A DNA stretch of 64,000 nucleotides from Epiperipatus broadwayi (lineage: Eukaryota > Onychophora > Udeonychophora > Euonychophora > Peripatidae): assembly GCA_028023455.1 (NCBI GenBank), contig JAQFVV010006255.1, forward strand, positions 6,116,001-6,180,000, in the 5' to 3' direction. This document shows positions 35,035 through 47,263 of the stretch, one piece after another. The notes below the pieces were generated by a model, which had not been told where the DNA came from, did no database searches, and saw only the letters and a list, made by a program, of their open reading frames with translations. Numbering within the stretch: position 1 is the first letter of the stretch; each line of letters begins with the position of its first letter. Made by a program: the position numbers and the translations under genes.

Positions 35035-35780
35035 TAATTAGTATTATAAATAAAGCATTGAACCTAATAAATAATAGTTTATATTTTAAATATAATAATG
35101 AATATTGGAGTATAAACAAGGGATGGGTAATGGGATGCGCAATTAGTGGGCTTATGGCATCTATGTTCATTAATGACATGAAAATCAATATTATAAAAGG
35201 CAGTATAATTAAAAAAGAAGTACTACATTATTTTAGATATGTAGAAGATAGTTTGATAATTGGTAATAAAAGGGCAATATATAAATTATATAAACAATTT
35301 AATAATAATGTTGATAACATAAGGTTTACTATGAAAGAAATTGATAATGAAATAAGGTATTTAGATATTGAAATTATTTTAAATCAAAATAATGATATTA
35401 TAATTAAGCATTTTATTAAAGACTATAAATTAAGGAAAACTATATCAATTGATTCAAAACAACCATGGATACAAAAGATGAGTGTAATTAAGAATTTTAA
35501 ATATAAGAATGATAGATTTAATACAGATAGAAATATTGTTATGTTACAGAAGGATAAATTTAAACAAACATATATGGGATATTGATATACAGCGCATAGT
35601 ATTGACAATATATTTTCACAATATGGGGTAAATAGCACGAATAATAATAGATGTAGGACTAATAAACAAAATAAATGGATAAAAATTTCATATTTGCCTA
35701 GGGTATATAATATATTAAATAAAAAAAGTAAAAATTATATAGATAAAAACATTAATGTGGGATGAGCTAATAGCAAAAAT
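35035..35780 (+). pseudogene. PLE reverse transcriptase C-terminal half (right arm)
   Basis: After antisense sequence up to the centre, the true RT part begins near INKALNLINNSLYFKYNNEY. It contains NKGWVMGCAISGLMASMFIN and YFRYVEDSLII: the YVDD box is changed to YVED, which should kill polymerisation in this copy. In-frame TGA stops lie at 35583-35585 (left arm: Gly) and near 35764 (left arm: Trp). There is no frameshift between RT and GIY-YIG here, unlike in the left arm. Confidence 0.7.
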
Positions 35781-36167
35781 TTGAATAAATTGATAACTAA
35801 TTGTAGGATGAAAAATGATATAAAATATAAGAGAGGAATGGTTTATAAAATTAGATGTAATTTTTGTAATATGGTTTACTATTGCCAGACGTCAAAGCAC
35901 TTGGGAGAAAGAGCTACAGAACACAATGATGCTATTGCTAGGAAAGATGATAGATCTGCATTATATGTTCATTATTTGCAGTATGGACATAAAATAAATT
36001 GTATTGATAATATAAGTGTTCTTGATTTTATTAAAAATGTTAATAGACGTAAAATATATGAAACAAACTATATCATGTATAATAAAAACAACTGTATGAA
36101 TATATACAAAACATCCATTAAGTTAAATAATAAGTGGCTAATGGATAAAGAATGTATAGTTAATTAA
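35781..36167 (+). pseudogene. PLE GIY-YIG endonuclease domain (right arm)
   Basis: In the same frame as the RT, from KRGMVYKIRCNFCNMVYYCQ through TSKHLGERATEHNDAIARKD to the natural stop after MDKECIVN. The CxxC-like pair (RCNFCNMV) is intact here and lost in the left arm (CNFF). The YIG position reads YYC instead of YYG. It retains the LGERxxEH basic segment and the YETNYI Glu. Confidence 0.7.
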
Positions 36168-36331
36168 TTAATATATGTAGATATATATCCAATATATATA
36201 ACAGAATAATTTTGTAGTAGAATTTAGGGGAAAAAAATCACATAACAGATCATGTTAGATGTCCATTTGTTTATCTGTCTTCTCTCATGTATTGATATAG
36301 ATGTTGCTGTACATGCTTTAAATCGTGGAGA

Positions 36332-36381
36332 CATATTGAAAGGGGCAAAAAACCTAATTTGCCGAAAAAGGCTTTTCTATG
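36332..36381 (+). ncRNA. hammerhead-like fold in PLE 3' UTR (right arm)
   Basis: CAUA (36332-36335) pairs with UAUG (36378-36381). Between them are UUGAAAG, helix II GGCAAA/UUUGCC (36344-36349 with 36358-36363), GAAA (36364-36367), and helix III AAAG/UUUU, with C36377 at the cleavage position. C3, G8 and A9 are changed, so it is shaped like a hammerhead but not catalytic. Confidence 0.48.
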
Positions 36382-36459
36382 ATAATTTTATAATTTGTAA
36401 TATTTGTTGCTTATATATATGTATTTTTAAACATATTTGACTATTGTATTATTGATACA

Positions 36460-36958
36460 TTAGGTGGGCTAAAAGGGACTTACAATGCCTGGAACTTGAG
36501 GCTAATGTATCATGAAGGTCCAGCATGGCTTTGACTCAAACCATGCCCCATCAATATTCATATTACCATGAATTCTATTTTAATATTATTAAGGGACTTG
36601 AAGGATACTAATATAATGTTAATGATGTTTAAACATTGCCCTATGATAGTTGGATTTTTTTCTCATAAGGATTCCAAATGTTTACACTTTGTAGGTCGGT
36701 TGGCATCATAGTATGTTTTTAAAAGGAACATTTTTTGTTGTTATTTCATTGTGTTATTGTGGAATGAATTTATTCAATTGGAAAGGTTGCCCATAATAAG
36801 TTAAATGTGAAGATGTATGCTCCACTTTGGGGAAATCGTGTCATAATCTCCAATTGATAGTAAAGGAAATATACTTTTTTTGTGTGTTTTTAGGCAGGGG
36901 GATTTATAAAAATTGGAAGGACCCATCCTTTACCACACCTTAGAATATATATCTATTC
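36460..36958. other. unassigned sequence between PLE insertion and microsatellite
   Basis: Slightly less AT-rich than its surroundings and may be the distal part of the interrupted Gypsy element. I see no domain or LTR signature. Confidence 0.35.
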
Positions 36959-37203
<245 letters not shown>

Positions 37204-37219
37204 GGGAACATATATATAT

Positions 37220-40200
37220 TGTGACTATTTATTTTACATAATAGTATATTTATTTTGCACAAAAAATAAATAGAAATACAATCTAGTATCTACAATTTTT
37301 TTTTGTTATTATAATTCTAAAAAGTTAACTGATATTGCCTCAATTAACTTAATTGCATAACTTAATGCTCTATTTCATGTATTTAAGACTGCATAATTGC
37401 ATTTTTATTTATTTAAGAATATATCAATACTTAGATTGCTATCTACCCAACCACTGCCTTTGAAAAGTTAATCCTAACTTTTATAAATTTATTTGTTGTT
37501 AACTTCCTAGTAAAAAAAGTTATTTTTTTTCCTTCCCTTTTATTACTATTTGGAAGTTAGATAACTTTAATTTCAAATGTTTTGATTAACAAATAATTGT
37601 ATAAATATATATATTTATTATAAAAAAAACCCATTTAAAATCACTTTTGTCTGTATTTATGTACATTGTATGTAAATCATTTTTGGTGCAAATCTTTTTA
37701 GATTTTCATCAATTATAATAACTCCTCTTCTGTAAATTGATCTAATTGGAATCACATGTTACTCTCAAAGGAGTATAAAGGGGACAATTTCAAAACATAA
37801 GGCACACTTCTTCATCATCACTATCAATTGGTCACATTAATATTATTTCACTTGCTGAATTATACAACCAAGTTAGTTAAGTTTTAATTGTTTTGGAGGA
37901 CAAGACAATATGTACTGTTAAAAAGAGACTTATCGGAGCAATCAACCTTCTTTCAAGTCATGCTATTTTACTTTAACTGCTCTAAACTTCTACAAATGGA
38001 GGAAAAGAAACCAATTTTTCTAGACAAGAGTTGAAACTTTAACAATGCAATCAGAGATATTATATGTCTTAATAACTTACAAACTTTTTCAATTTTACTC
38101 AATCTTATTATATTTTATCTGAAACTAGAAACTTATACTATTTTTGCCATGAACTATATTGATTTTATTTGATTAATCTATGGCTGAGGGGTTTGTAACT
38201 CATTATAAAATATAATTATGGATTTACATTTATTGTATCTTGCTTATTTTTATATCTGTATTCAAGTATATGCTTTACTTTATAATAACTTATTATGGAA
38301 ATAATTACATTTGGATATGCATATCAGTTAATAATATATACATTTATAACCTATTTAATGTAATTCTTTTATACGGTGCATTTATAACTTATCTGTCATG
38401 ATTATAATTTGCCTATATAAAATATATAGCTCCTTTTGTTTGGATTCAACTTATGAAATATATTCAATTTATTTCATTTAAAAAAATCACTTTAATCTTT
38501 GCAAAGCTGTGACATGCTGATAAAAACTCTGTCCATTATAAAGTCAACATGATTTTTTAAAATCTCTCAAAAGAAATCACCATTCTGTGGTATTATGTTA
38601 TCTAATGTGAATTTATTATTATGGAAAAATTTTGAATCTTCTAATGAAGATATATATATATATGGTTATTTGGAATCATTCTTGAAAATGTGCTCTTAAA
38701 TAAGTGAAACAAGATAATTGGTCAACAAAATAATCAAACTTACAATTGGAGGAAAATCATTTTCACTTCAGAGGAAAAAAAAAACACATAAGATTTTGAA
38801 GGGGGGGGGGTACATTTTATTATTATGATATTTGAAATGTTATGTGCATTTAATATTTTGTTAATCTTATTTTGTTTGTTCTTTATTTGGGTATATCTAA
38901 CATATAATCACATATTTAAAGGTAATATATGTAAATGATTCTATTCATGTTTATTTTGTTTTGAAAAACCACAGCAGAGGACTTGTGTATGCTTCACAAA
39001 CATTTCTAAGGGTAGTGCTGCTACTTTGATATATATTATATATATTTGCTTTGGATTGGGGTATAATTTCTATTATTGTTATCATAACTTTAAAATTAAT
39101 TAATTATTTTATTTATTTATTTATACATTTGTATTGTTTTTTTATTATATTAACCTATATGTGTTACAAATATTAGTAGATGTGGTTTAAGTTTTACCAT
39201 TTAATTATAATCTCAATGTCTTTTTGTTTTATTATTGGTATTTCTGCTTGATATCATGTATTTATTGTGGTAATTATGTTGATGATTTCTCACTTTGCTT
39301 AGATATTATTTGTTAGGCTGTTTCCCTATGTTAGCTGTAGATTCTAATGAGCCACTTGTATATGTGTAGCATCATAACAGTATAGTTCTGCCCATTTTAG
39401 TGTAGGCTTGTTTTCTCACCATCATTGGCCAGAAATATTTAGGTATTCCAAGTTGTGTATTAAAAGAGGCATTTGTGTGATTAAGCTACCCCATTCCTTA
39501 TTATATATTTTCAAATAATCATGTGTCGAGTAAAATATTGAGTTTGTATTTCTCTACTTTACAAATTAGTTATCTAAGACTAATAAATGTACTTCTTTAT
39601 ATTGTAACATTTAAATTACAAATTATATATTAAGAAATTGTATGCTACTTTCAAATAGATGTATCTTATTATATTCCTAGCTATAGCTATATTATTAGTC
39701 CATTCAAATACACTCATTACACAGTATTTATTACTGATTATTACATCCAAGCTGTGGGAGGTTTTTCATTATTTATTTGTATAATTTAAATATACCACAG
39801 ATATGGTATATTATATGTGTGTTATATCTAACTTATGTATTCATTGATTTAAAGGGTTCTTTATTTTTATTGTAAATAGTAGTAGAAAATAATTTTTGTT
39901 TTTGATTAATTATAAGCTAAAAGCAAATATATTCAGCCTTTGTAATAAGTAATGATTCTATTCTTTGATTATGTTTTTGTGTCCGTTACCCTTTGTCACA
40001 TTCATTTATCAGAAAATCCATTTAAGTAGTAAAATGTTTAAAGTTTATATAAGAGTTCATATTATTTTGAAATTGTCACATTGATACAATTCATGCAATC
40101 CATTATATATGCAATCAGATTTATATAAGATTACTTTATTGATGCTCTTGTTGTTTGAGTACTTAGTGATGTGTTTGTTAAACAAAGTGCTCTTTTACCT

Positions 40201-40803
40201 ACTGCATCACTTTAGCTTTGCTGTTGTCAGATAATTATTTTAGATTTTAAAGAAACTTGATTTTGTTTAGCCGGTGATTTAAGAACCAGGAATAAGAGTT
40301 AATCTTTGCTAGTCAATATTATGTTTAAACCCATCTTTGGATAAATCTGTATAAATGAAGAAAATGTTGATAAAATGTTAAGAAAACAAGAGTGTTATTG
40401 TTACTATCACTGCTATATGTTAAAGAAACCAAAATGATTTTATTATTTTATCATTGCAAAGTTAGTATTCCTTACAACTAAATTATTTAATATTTAACAA
40501 CCTAAGGTTATTATTACTATTCATTGTTATTGATTGTATAATGTAACTATAAATTATTAACCAACTATTGGTCCATTCATATCTTGTAAAATAATGTATT
40601 AATTACTTATGTGTTCAGTCCATGAAAGGACTTATTTAGTTATCATTCACTTGGTTTATAAGAGGACTTTTATCTTAGGTTATATGTTTATTTAATGCAT
40701 TAGAGGTCTTGTACTGATTTAGACCTGTGTTTAGACCTACACTTTACTTTGTGTTGTCTTGGTCACTCTTTGAAATATTATATTTGTGAATTTTGGTGCC
40801 AGA
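37220..40803 (+). mobile_element. 5' LTR of a Ty3/Gypsy element (about 3.6 kb)
   Basis: The start TGTGACTATTTATTTTACAT matches TGCGACCATTTATTTTGCAT at 46531, and homology continues for about 340 bp (CTTTGAAAAGTTAA, TGTTGTTAACTTCCT, TTCCCTTTTATTACTATT). The right boundary is set by a primer-binding-like TGGTGCCCAATT at 40807. A middle part (about 38560-39960) recurs at 56790-58020, supporting repeat status. An exceptionally long LTR for a Gypsy element. A G10 run lies at 38801-38810. No ORF. Confidence 0.65.
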
Positions 40804-40804
40804 A

Positions 40805-40830
40805 TTTGGTGCCCAATTAATTGCTTAGGG
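40805..40830 (+). promoter_or_regulatory. putative primer-binding site
   Basis: TTTGGTGCCCAATTAATTGC starts with TGG, as expected for complementarity to a tRNA 3' CCA end, just inside the 5' LTR. TGGYGCCCAA is shared with the primer site of the non-autonomous element at 49859. The cognate tRNA was not determined. Confidence 0.5.
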
Positions 40831-41339
40831 CTAAGATCTCATTGCAGATTTTAATGTTATAAATAAAGCTCATTAAAAAAATATTTTTCAATTTTATAAG
40901 CATATGTTAAAACTTATTAATTGCATGAATACTAGTATTAAAATTCCATTATTTAAATGTGAAATAGATCATATGACTTTTACTCTATAATAATAATAAT
41001 AAAACATTAAACATTTTTTCTCTTTAAATGTTATGCTTAATTTCAAAATTTTCTGGTGATAATGGCAATCATAATATTCTAAAAATGTAATTTTATATTT
41101 CTTTTGTAATTAACTTGTAAATCACCAATGTTATTAGGAGCCCATAAATCATTGTGTTGGTAAATAATGTAAAATAATTATAGTTGTAAAACCTGTGATT
41201 TTTCTCTTGTTATCTTGATATAGATGTGGAATATCTTATTTGATGAGGGTTATTGTGTATATTATGATTTTGAGGTTGGGTTGCTTAGATAGATTATAAT
41301 TATAAATATTGTTATAAAGTTTTGCTAGGGAATGTTTAT

Positions 41340-42711
41340 AAATAGAATTTCCATCATAATTATTTAGAGAAACGAGAGATATTGAAGAAATCAAAGACCT
41401 GGAGGGGAGCCAAAAGAAAGCAACTCATAATATTCAACACTGGCTTATGCTGATGTTAGAATATTTTGAGAGGATATTTGATAATCAGTTTAAGAAACTA
41501 AAAAAAATGAAGGAATCTCAGAAAAAAATGAAGGAGTCCCTCGAGAATAAATTGGATATTTTTGAAGACTACTTAGTCAAAACTCAAGTATCTTTTGAAA
41601 ACAAGGTAACTAAATCACAGGCATCTTTAGAAACTAAAATAGAAAATGCCAGATTAAAAAGTCAGGGAACCTAAACAGAAGTTTGACTTCTTAGAGATTA
41701 ATTGTCAAAATGTCAAAAGGGATTCAAATAAAAAATTGAAAGAAATCAAAAATAGTTTTATAAAATGGAATCAGAAGGCAGGTTAGAAAAACTAAAAATT
41801 AAGATGATAGAATCAAACAATCAATTATCAGAGCAGGTTAGCATTATACACTACAAATTTCAAAATGAAGAGCTACAGTCAAACCAGTTTATCAATAATT
41901 TTAAAGTGTTAGAAATTAAATTTAAGAATATTAGTGAAAGTTATTTAACTATTGAGAGGGATATATCTAAATTCAAAGAGGATCAAATGCAAAACAAAAT
42001 TGAATTGGAAGAGACTAGGAAAGGAATGGCTGAGATTATATTGAATTTAGAGCTGAAATACAGGAGTCAAGAAAAAATAATGCAAAACTTAGTAGCAATT
42101 TAAAACAGATTCAAAAAGAAATGAAGTAATAGTTAACTGCCAATAGTGGTCTCAGGTCAGATCTTGGAAAAGATGAATTAGATGAGTTTAAGAAAAAACA
42201 AAGAGGAATGATGGAAAGTATGGTTGAGAAAATGCAGTTAGAGGCTAGCTTTCAGAATATTCAGTAAAAGGTTTTAGAAATTTGCTCAGGAAAAGAGTTA
42301 TGGTCAAGTTAGCTATGATTCTAGACCATAGTTATGTAAAACTGAGATACCTATCAAAGAGATACAAATCCCAATCAGGACCAAATGCTAGAACAAGTAA
42401 TGTTGGAGAATAATCCTGTAGCCAAAGATTTGAAGAGTGAGGATGGATTTGTAAGTAATACAATGGTTCTCAAATTTAGGAGAATTAAGTCATTTAGGAG
42501 AGAACATTTAGAAAATCTCTCACTGGGTTCTTCAAATCCTCAAAGAACTGTTTGTTCTGTGTTTCTTTACAGAGGAAGAGAAACTTGCCATATCTAACAA
42601 TCACATTTATGTTGCCACAAAGAACTGGTAACAGTCTGTAGTTGATGACCCTCAAACATATGAAGACTTTAAATATACAATACTATCAGTTCTAGGGGGA
42701 AGATTGTTAGG

Positions 42712-42720
<9 letters not shown>
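41340..42720 (+). pseudogene. Gypsy gag relic with long coiled coils
   Basis: Open frames at 41447-41674 and 41765-42103 are rich in Glu, Lys, Leu and Ile in heptad-like order (MKESQKKMKESLENKLDIFE; VLEIKFKNISESYLTIERDI), predicting coiled coil. Further gag-like sequence at 42385-42720 includes a continuation readable as EEKLAISNNHIYVATKNW. Frameshifts and stops break it; I see no CCHC zinc knuckle. A TA microsatellite lies at 42717-42742. The position between primer site and protease supports gag. Confidence 0.55.
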
Positions 42721-42745
<25 letters not shown>

Positions 42746-43339
42746 CAAATGACTTAAGGAAAAATACGCTACACATAAGGGTAGCTTTACACAGTTTTTC
42801 CATGGTCAGACAGTTAAGCTAAAAATTTTGACAGCCAGTACAACTTTCCTCAGTAAATCAAGTAGATCTTAATTGCTGCCAAGATCCTAGACACTCTTGA
42901 GACAAGTAACACATCTCTGAAACTATCTAGTAAGAAGTGTAAGAGATGCTAGAGATTTTCATAGTTACTCTGTTGCCAATGTCAATTTTTCACCTATAGG
43001 AAAACCTAATTATAATAGAATATATCCAAGTAGAAGTCATATTCATGGAAAATCAGTCTCTTATTACAAAATTAATAATTATCCTAGCATTGCATATAAG
43101 GAGCCAAATGATAACAAGCTGTCAACTAGTGGGTCTAAATAATCCCAAAAGGTCAATTAAAGTAGCTGATAAAAAGAGTGCATTAAACTAGAAAGGGTCT
43201 CATGAAAAAGTTCCTTGCTGTGAGTGCCTCATACTAACTAGAAAAGGAACAATAAGAGTGAAATGTGGTTAAGTACTATAAATCTTGATATAGATCTGTT
43301 AGAACCTTTTGACATCATAGAGCTCCTATCTTACACAAT

Positions 43340-43693
43340 TGCTCCTTCATTAAAGTTTATATTGGGGATATTATTGTTAATGCTTTGTTAGACTCAAGAA
43401 GTCAAGCTTCAATATTTTTCTCGATCATTTATGATAGAGTTAAAAGTGTGAATAAGTTTGTACCTTTGTTGCCTCTGAAACCAGGGATGGCTATATTGGT
43501 AAATGGAAAGAGGATGAAACTTTCAAACAAGCCAGTCTGGCTTAATGTAAATATCAATAAATCTGAATTTGGGCATGTCTTTTTAATAATGCCTGATCTT
43601 ATTAATAAAGCTATAATTGACTCTGCCTTCATGAACTTAAATAAATGTAGTGTTGATTTTAAAATTAACTTTTTTTTTGTCAGAATAAAATAG
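43340..43693 (+). pseudogene. Gypsy aspartic protease relic
   Basis: The frame at 43385-43693 begins MLDSRSQASIFFSIIYDRVK; with preceding codons this is NALLDSRSQASIF, the retropepsin active-site loop (family LLDSGSQ, with Gly to Arg, expected to abolish activity). Downstream MAILVNGKRMKL and HVFLIMPDLINKAIIDSAF correspond to the flap and the ILG-D region. It is homologous to the 29.5-kb relic. Confidence 0.6.
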
Positions 43694-43959
43694 GTAATGT
43701 TTATGATAAAGTGGGTTTTCAGTCAAGCCAATTGATGTGTGTACATGAAATTTCAATTGAGTTAAATATAAAAATTAAATAAAATAGTTTTAATATTCTA
43801 AATTTTAGTTATAAAGAGTAATTGTATCAATTGATGTTTCTGTACAGAAATATATTTTTAAAAATACCAGGCATAATAAAAGATTATATCCATTGGATAA
43901 AATTAAATGATGAAGCACCTTTCCAGCAGTGAATGTGTCCAATTCCATATGAATATCAG

Positions 43960-45310
43960 GCAGAAGTATAACAGCAAATCCATAAATGATTAAATAGCAC
44001 ATTATCAAGAAAAGCTTTTCAGCCTATGTTAATCTTCTTGTTATTATAAGGAAAAAGAATGGATTTGCCTAGATGCATTAATTTATTATTCCAGAGCATA
44101 ATATTCCTCTACCTGTCTGTAAACTATTGATCAAGTTCAGGAACAAAACCATTTTTAAATCTGATTTGGCCATCTGTTGTTGGCAAATTCCACTTCATGT
44201 TGATAACCAAAAGTACATTGCTTTCCATTATGAAGGCCAGTCATGTTTTTAAAAGAATGTTGTTGGGTTTGGTCAATAGTGGAGCTGGCTTAATCAGGTG
44301 TTTGAATATGATTTTTTAGAGACAATTAAAGTAAAAAAATCATTATGTATGTGAAAATGTGAATGAACCTCTAGAGTATTTAAAGTTATTTTTTATGAGT
44401 GTTCTGAAAACAATATTAAAATTAATTTAGAAAAATGCATTTTTGCTGCCATAGGAGAGGATCAAATGCCATCTTTGCGAAAGTTGCAGCCATTCAGAAC
44501 TTTTCCATGCCTAAAAACAAGAAACAACTCAAATTATTCTTCAGTCTATGTAACTATTATCACAAGTTTTATAGGAATTTTGCCTATGATGCTGTTTCAT
44601 TGTCAGTATTGCTAAAAAGAGTGAGAAGTGGAAGTGGAATATTGAGCATGTTAGAATTTGACAAGATCAAGATACATTCTTAGAAAAGATTATTTTAGCC
44701 TATCTTGATTTTAGCAAAATACTTTATCTGCAAACTGACAGCAGTAATTACAGATTAGAAATAGTCTTATACCAGTTAAATTATTCACAAAAGCATCAAA
44801 TTCTGTATTTTTTAAGCAAGCATTTAAAAGGGACTGAATTAAACTACTCCATCACTGAAAAGGAAGCCTTAGCTATAGTCTGGGACTTTTTTCCATCAGT
44901 TTTTGCTAAGATTAGAGATCATAGTTTTAAGTGATTATAGGAGCCTAGAGTTCCTCAATAAAAAATATTTAAACAATGAGAGATTGGTCAGATGGAGTCT
45001 TTATCTCCAAAAATTTAAGTATCACATCCAATACTATGAGGGAAGTAAAAATGCTATAGAGGATATCCTTAGCCATAACCATGTAGTCATAGTTTACCAA
45101 CACCTTGATATTCAAAATACTATAATTATCAACACTGGTTTATTTACAGATGAATCCATAGAAGAGTATTATACAAACTTAACAATAGAACAATTTCAGG
45201 ATGTTAAGCTAGAGAAAATAATAAAGAGCTTATTTGATCCTTTAGTAATAACTAGCCACTGTAGTGATATTATGAGAATTAAAGATATAGATTATATCAA
45301 GATATTTTAA
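43960..45310 (+). pseudogene. Gypsy reverse transcriptase and RNase H relic
   Basis: RT fragments: FKSDLAICCWQIPLHVDNQK near 44155-44215 (family sDLxaGYWQIpl), INLEKCIFA near 44420-44445 (family INLEKCxF), then KNKKQLKLFFSLCNYYHKFY at 44515-44575 (thumb/connection, 'KKQLRSFLGLxNYYRKF'). RNase H: LQTDSSNYRLEIVLYQL near 44730, LSKHLKGTELNYSITEKEAL near 44810-44870, LSDYRSLEFL near 44930, and YHIQYYEGSKNAIEDILSHN (45020-45080), the HxxG.xNxxAD.LSR tail. The catalytic YxDD box is not recognisable. Multiple frameshifts: inactive. Confidence 0.65.
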
Positions 45311-45329
45311 TGTATAAAACTAGGACTAA

Positions 45330-46298
45330 TAATGACAATTGTCAGAGAATATAGTTCCCAAGTGTATGGACAACAGATTAATCTATTATGCTCATTGTCA
45401 GTATGGCCATTATGGCTCACAAAAAATAGATTATATATTAAATAAATATTTTTGTTTGAATATGTATGCATGAATGGTTTAATAAATTGAAATGTTGTGA
45501 GACTTGTTTGAAGTCTGAGCACTTTCACAAATTTTATCAACCCATTCTCCCTGATAAACCCAATGAATTGTTATCATTGGATTTTTATGGGCCTCTATTA
45601 CCCTTTTACAGGCCAAAATTCATTTTAATCACGTTTTTTTCCAAATATGTGCACTTATATCCTTAAAACTGATGCTAAGAATGTGATTAAGTATATTAAT
45701 AACTTTCATTTTCCTTTGGTGAGTAAACCTTCCTCTATTCCCACTTATCCAACACCTGGAAAAAGTGGATTAGGAAAGATGACATCATGCATATTATGAT
45801 CTCTATAAGGAATCCACAAACCAATCTGTGTGAGAGGGTGATGAAGGGTTTGAATAGGCTATTTAGAGTTTACATAAAAATCACAAGCAGTGGTCAATAA
45901 ACTACCTGAAATCACTAATTATATTAACATTACTATAAATAAACCAAAAAAATCTACTCTTGTTAGACTTCATTTTGGAAAACATGAACCTTTACTCATC
46001 AAAATTTCTCTGCCATCATCCCAGAAGAAATAAATAGCAGTCATGATATAGAGAGAACTAAACTTAACTAAAGAAAATGAGCCAGAAATGTCTTAAGCAA
46101 TCTAAGGGTAAACCACATTCTTTCAAAGTAGATGATTTTGTCCTTGTCTGCTCTCCTTTGGTTGGTAATTCACAAAAGAACAAGTTTAGAAAGTTCTTCA
46201 GCCTGTATGATGGGTCTTTCCAGATTGTAAATCAGATGGGGGAGAATGTATTTGTGCTCTTAACCCTTGAAGGAACTAAACACACCTATAAAGCTTAA
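45330..46298 (+). pseudogene. Gypsy integrase relic
   Basis: Zinc-binding remnants: a HYGHYGS-like H..H segment near 45395, and CCETCLKSEHFHKFYQPILP near 45493-45555 (CxxC). Core: LLSLDFYGPLLPFYRPKFIL at 45570-45630 with the first Asp (LDFYGPLP), KYVHLYP and KTDAKNVIKYINN; NPQTNLCERVMKGLNRLFRV near 45810-45870 carries the Glu region (QSNGxxER-like). The C-terminal domain at 46077-46298 (SFKVDDFVLVCSPLVGNSQK, FRKFFSLYDGSFQIVNQMGE) matches the chromatin-facing 'F.xGDLVLxR...GK..PKYxGPF.I' fold. Stops and shifts between pieces. Confidence 0.68.
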
Positions 46299-46513
46299 AG
46301 CTAACACCTTCTGCAAATTGATCAGAAACATATGAACAAATTATTAATGTTTAACATTTAGATAAAATCTTGAAATTGATAGGTGAGATATGATATATGA
46401 AAAGCTATTAATAGTGTTGCAAATTTAAGATAGATAATGTATTAAAAGAGAGAATTAGGAGATTAAAACTTATACTTCTAATATATGCTAAAGTAAAAAA
46501 AAAAATTTTACTC

Positions 46514-46530
46514 GAAGGAGGATGTAAAAC
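46514..46530 (+). promoter_or_regulatory. putative polypurine tract before 3' LTR
   Basis: GAAGGAGGATGTAAAAC lies directly upstream of the 3' LTR start TGCGACC, the expected position for plus-strand priming. Confidence 0.5.
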
Positions 46531-46880
46531 TGCGACCATTTATTTTGCATAAAAGATATACAGATACAATCTAATATCTAAAAATTATTATTATAAATTC
46601 TAAAGGGTTAGCTTATATTATCTCTATAAACTTAATTAATTAACATCATACTCTATTTCATGTATTTAAAGCTATATAATTGCATTTTTATTTATTTAAG
46701 AATATAACAATACCTATCTACCAACCCTTGCCTTTGAAAAGTTAAGCCTAACTTTTATAAATTTATCTGTTGTTAACTTCCTATTTAAAAAAAAAAGTTG
46801 TTTTTTTTCCTTCCCTTTTATTACTATTGGAAGTTAGATAACTTTAATTTCAAATTTTTTGATTAACAAATATATTTTTT
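46531..46880 (+). mobile_element. truncated 3' LTR of the Gypsy element
   Basis: The first 340 bp or so match 37220-37600 with scattered substitutions and small indels. Similarity then stops at a TA-rich junction, so over 3 kb of the 3' LTR is missing here. The divergence between the LTRs is easily visible, so the insertion is old compared with the LTR pair at 47.6/50.6 kb. Confidence 0.65.
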
Positions 46881-46909
46881 TTAAAAAGAAATATATATAT
46901 ATATACACA

Positions 46910-47263
46910 CTAAATAGTCAAAGTAAGAGTTATAGATCACATGACCCTATCTCTTAAGCTTGTAAGTTATAAACAATAAGGATTGCCAATTCCTCTACAA
47001 GCTTTGTGATAAATGTTTAGCCAGAGCCAGCACTTAAAATATCTCTGTCAGGAACCCCTCCCCAAACCCCTGACAAAAAGCATAAATTTTACAAAACCAT
47101 GGTCAGGGGTTTGGTGAGGGTTCCTGACAGAGATATTTTAAGTGCTGGCTCTGGCTAAGCATTTATCACAAAGCTTGTAGAGGTATTGGCAATCCTCATT
47201 GTTTATAACTTAGAAACTTAAGAGATAGGGTCATGTGATCTATGACCCTTACTTTGACTATTT
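46910..47263. repeat. foldback (MITE-like) element
   Basis: Long inverted arms start AAATAGTCAAAGTAAG on the left and end CTTTGACTATTT on the right, pairing through 'cttaagagatagggtcatgtg', 'cctctacaagctttgtgat', 'gccagagccagcacttaaaat' and 'ctctgtcaggaacc'. The loop lies near 47070-47095. No ORF. A truncated copy of one arm recurs at 47519-47630. Confidence 0.75.

Larger units (their letters stand above)
33537..36459. mobile_element. PLE head-to-head palindrome with 12-bp target duplication
   Basis: ATTATTGATACA flanks the insertion at 33537-33548 and 36448-36459. Two arms of about 1.41 kb (33607-35022 minus, 35035-36448 plus) are near-identical inverted copies separated by about 12 nt; a further 58 bp (33549-33606) extend the left 3' end only. 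Each arm holds the C-terminal half of an RT, a GIY-YIG endonuclease, and a 3' UTR with a hammerhead-like fold. Both copies are cut at the same 5' point within RT. The insertion sits at the end of the decayed Gypsy pol. Confidence 0.82.
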
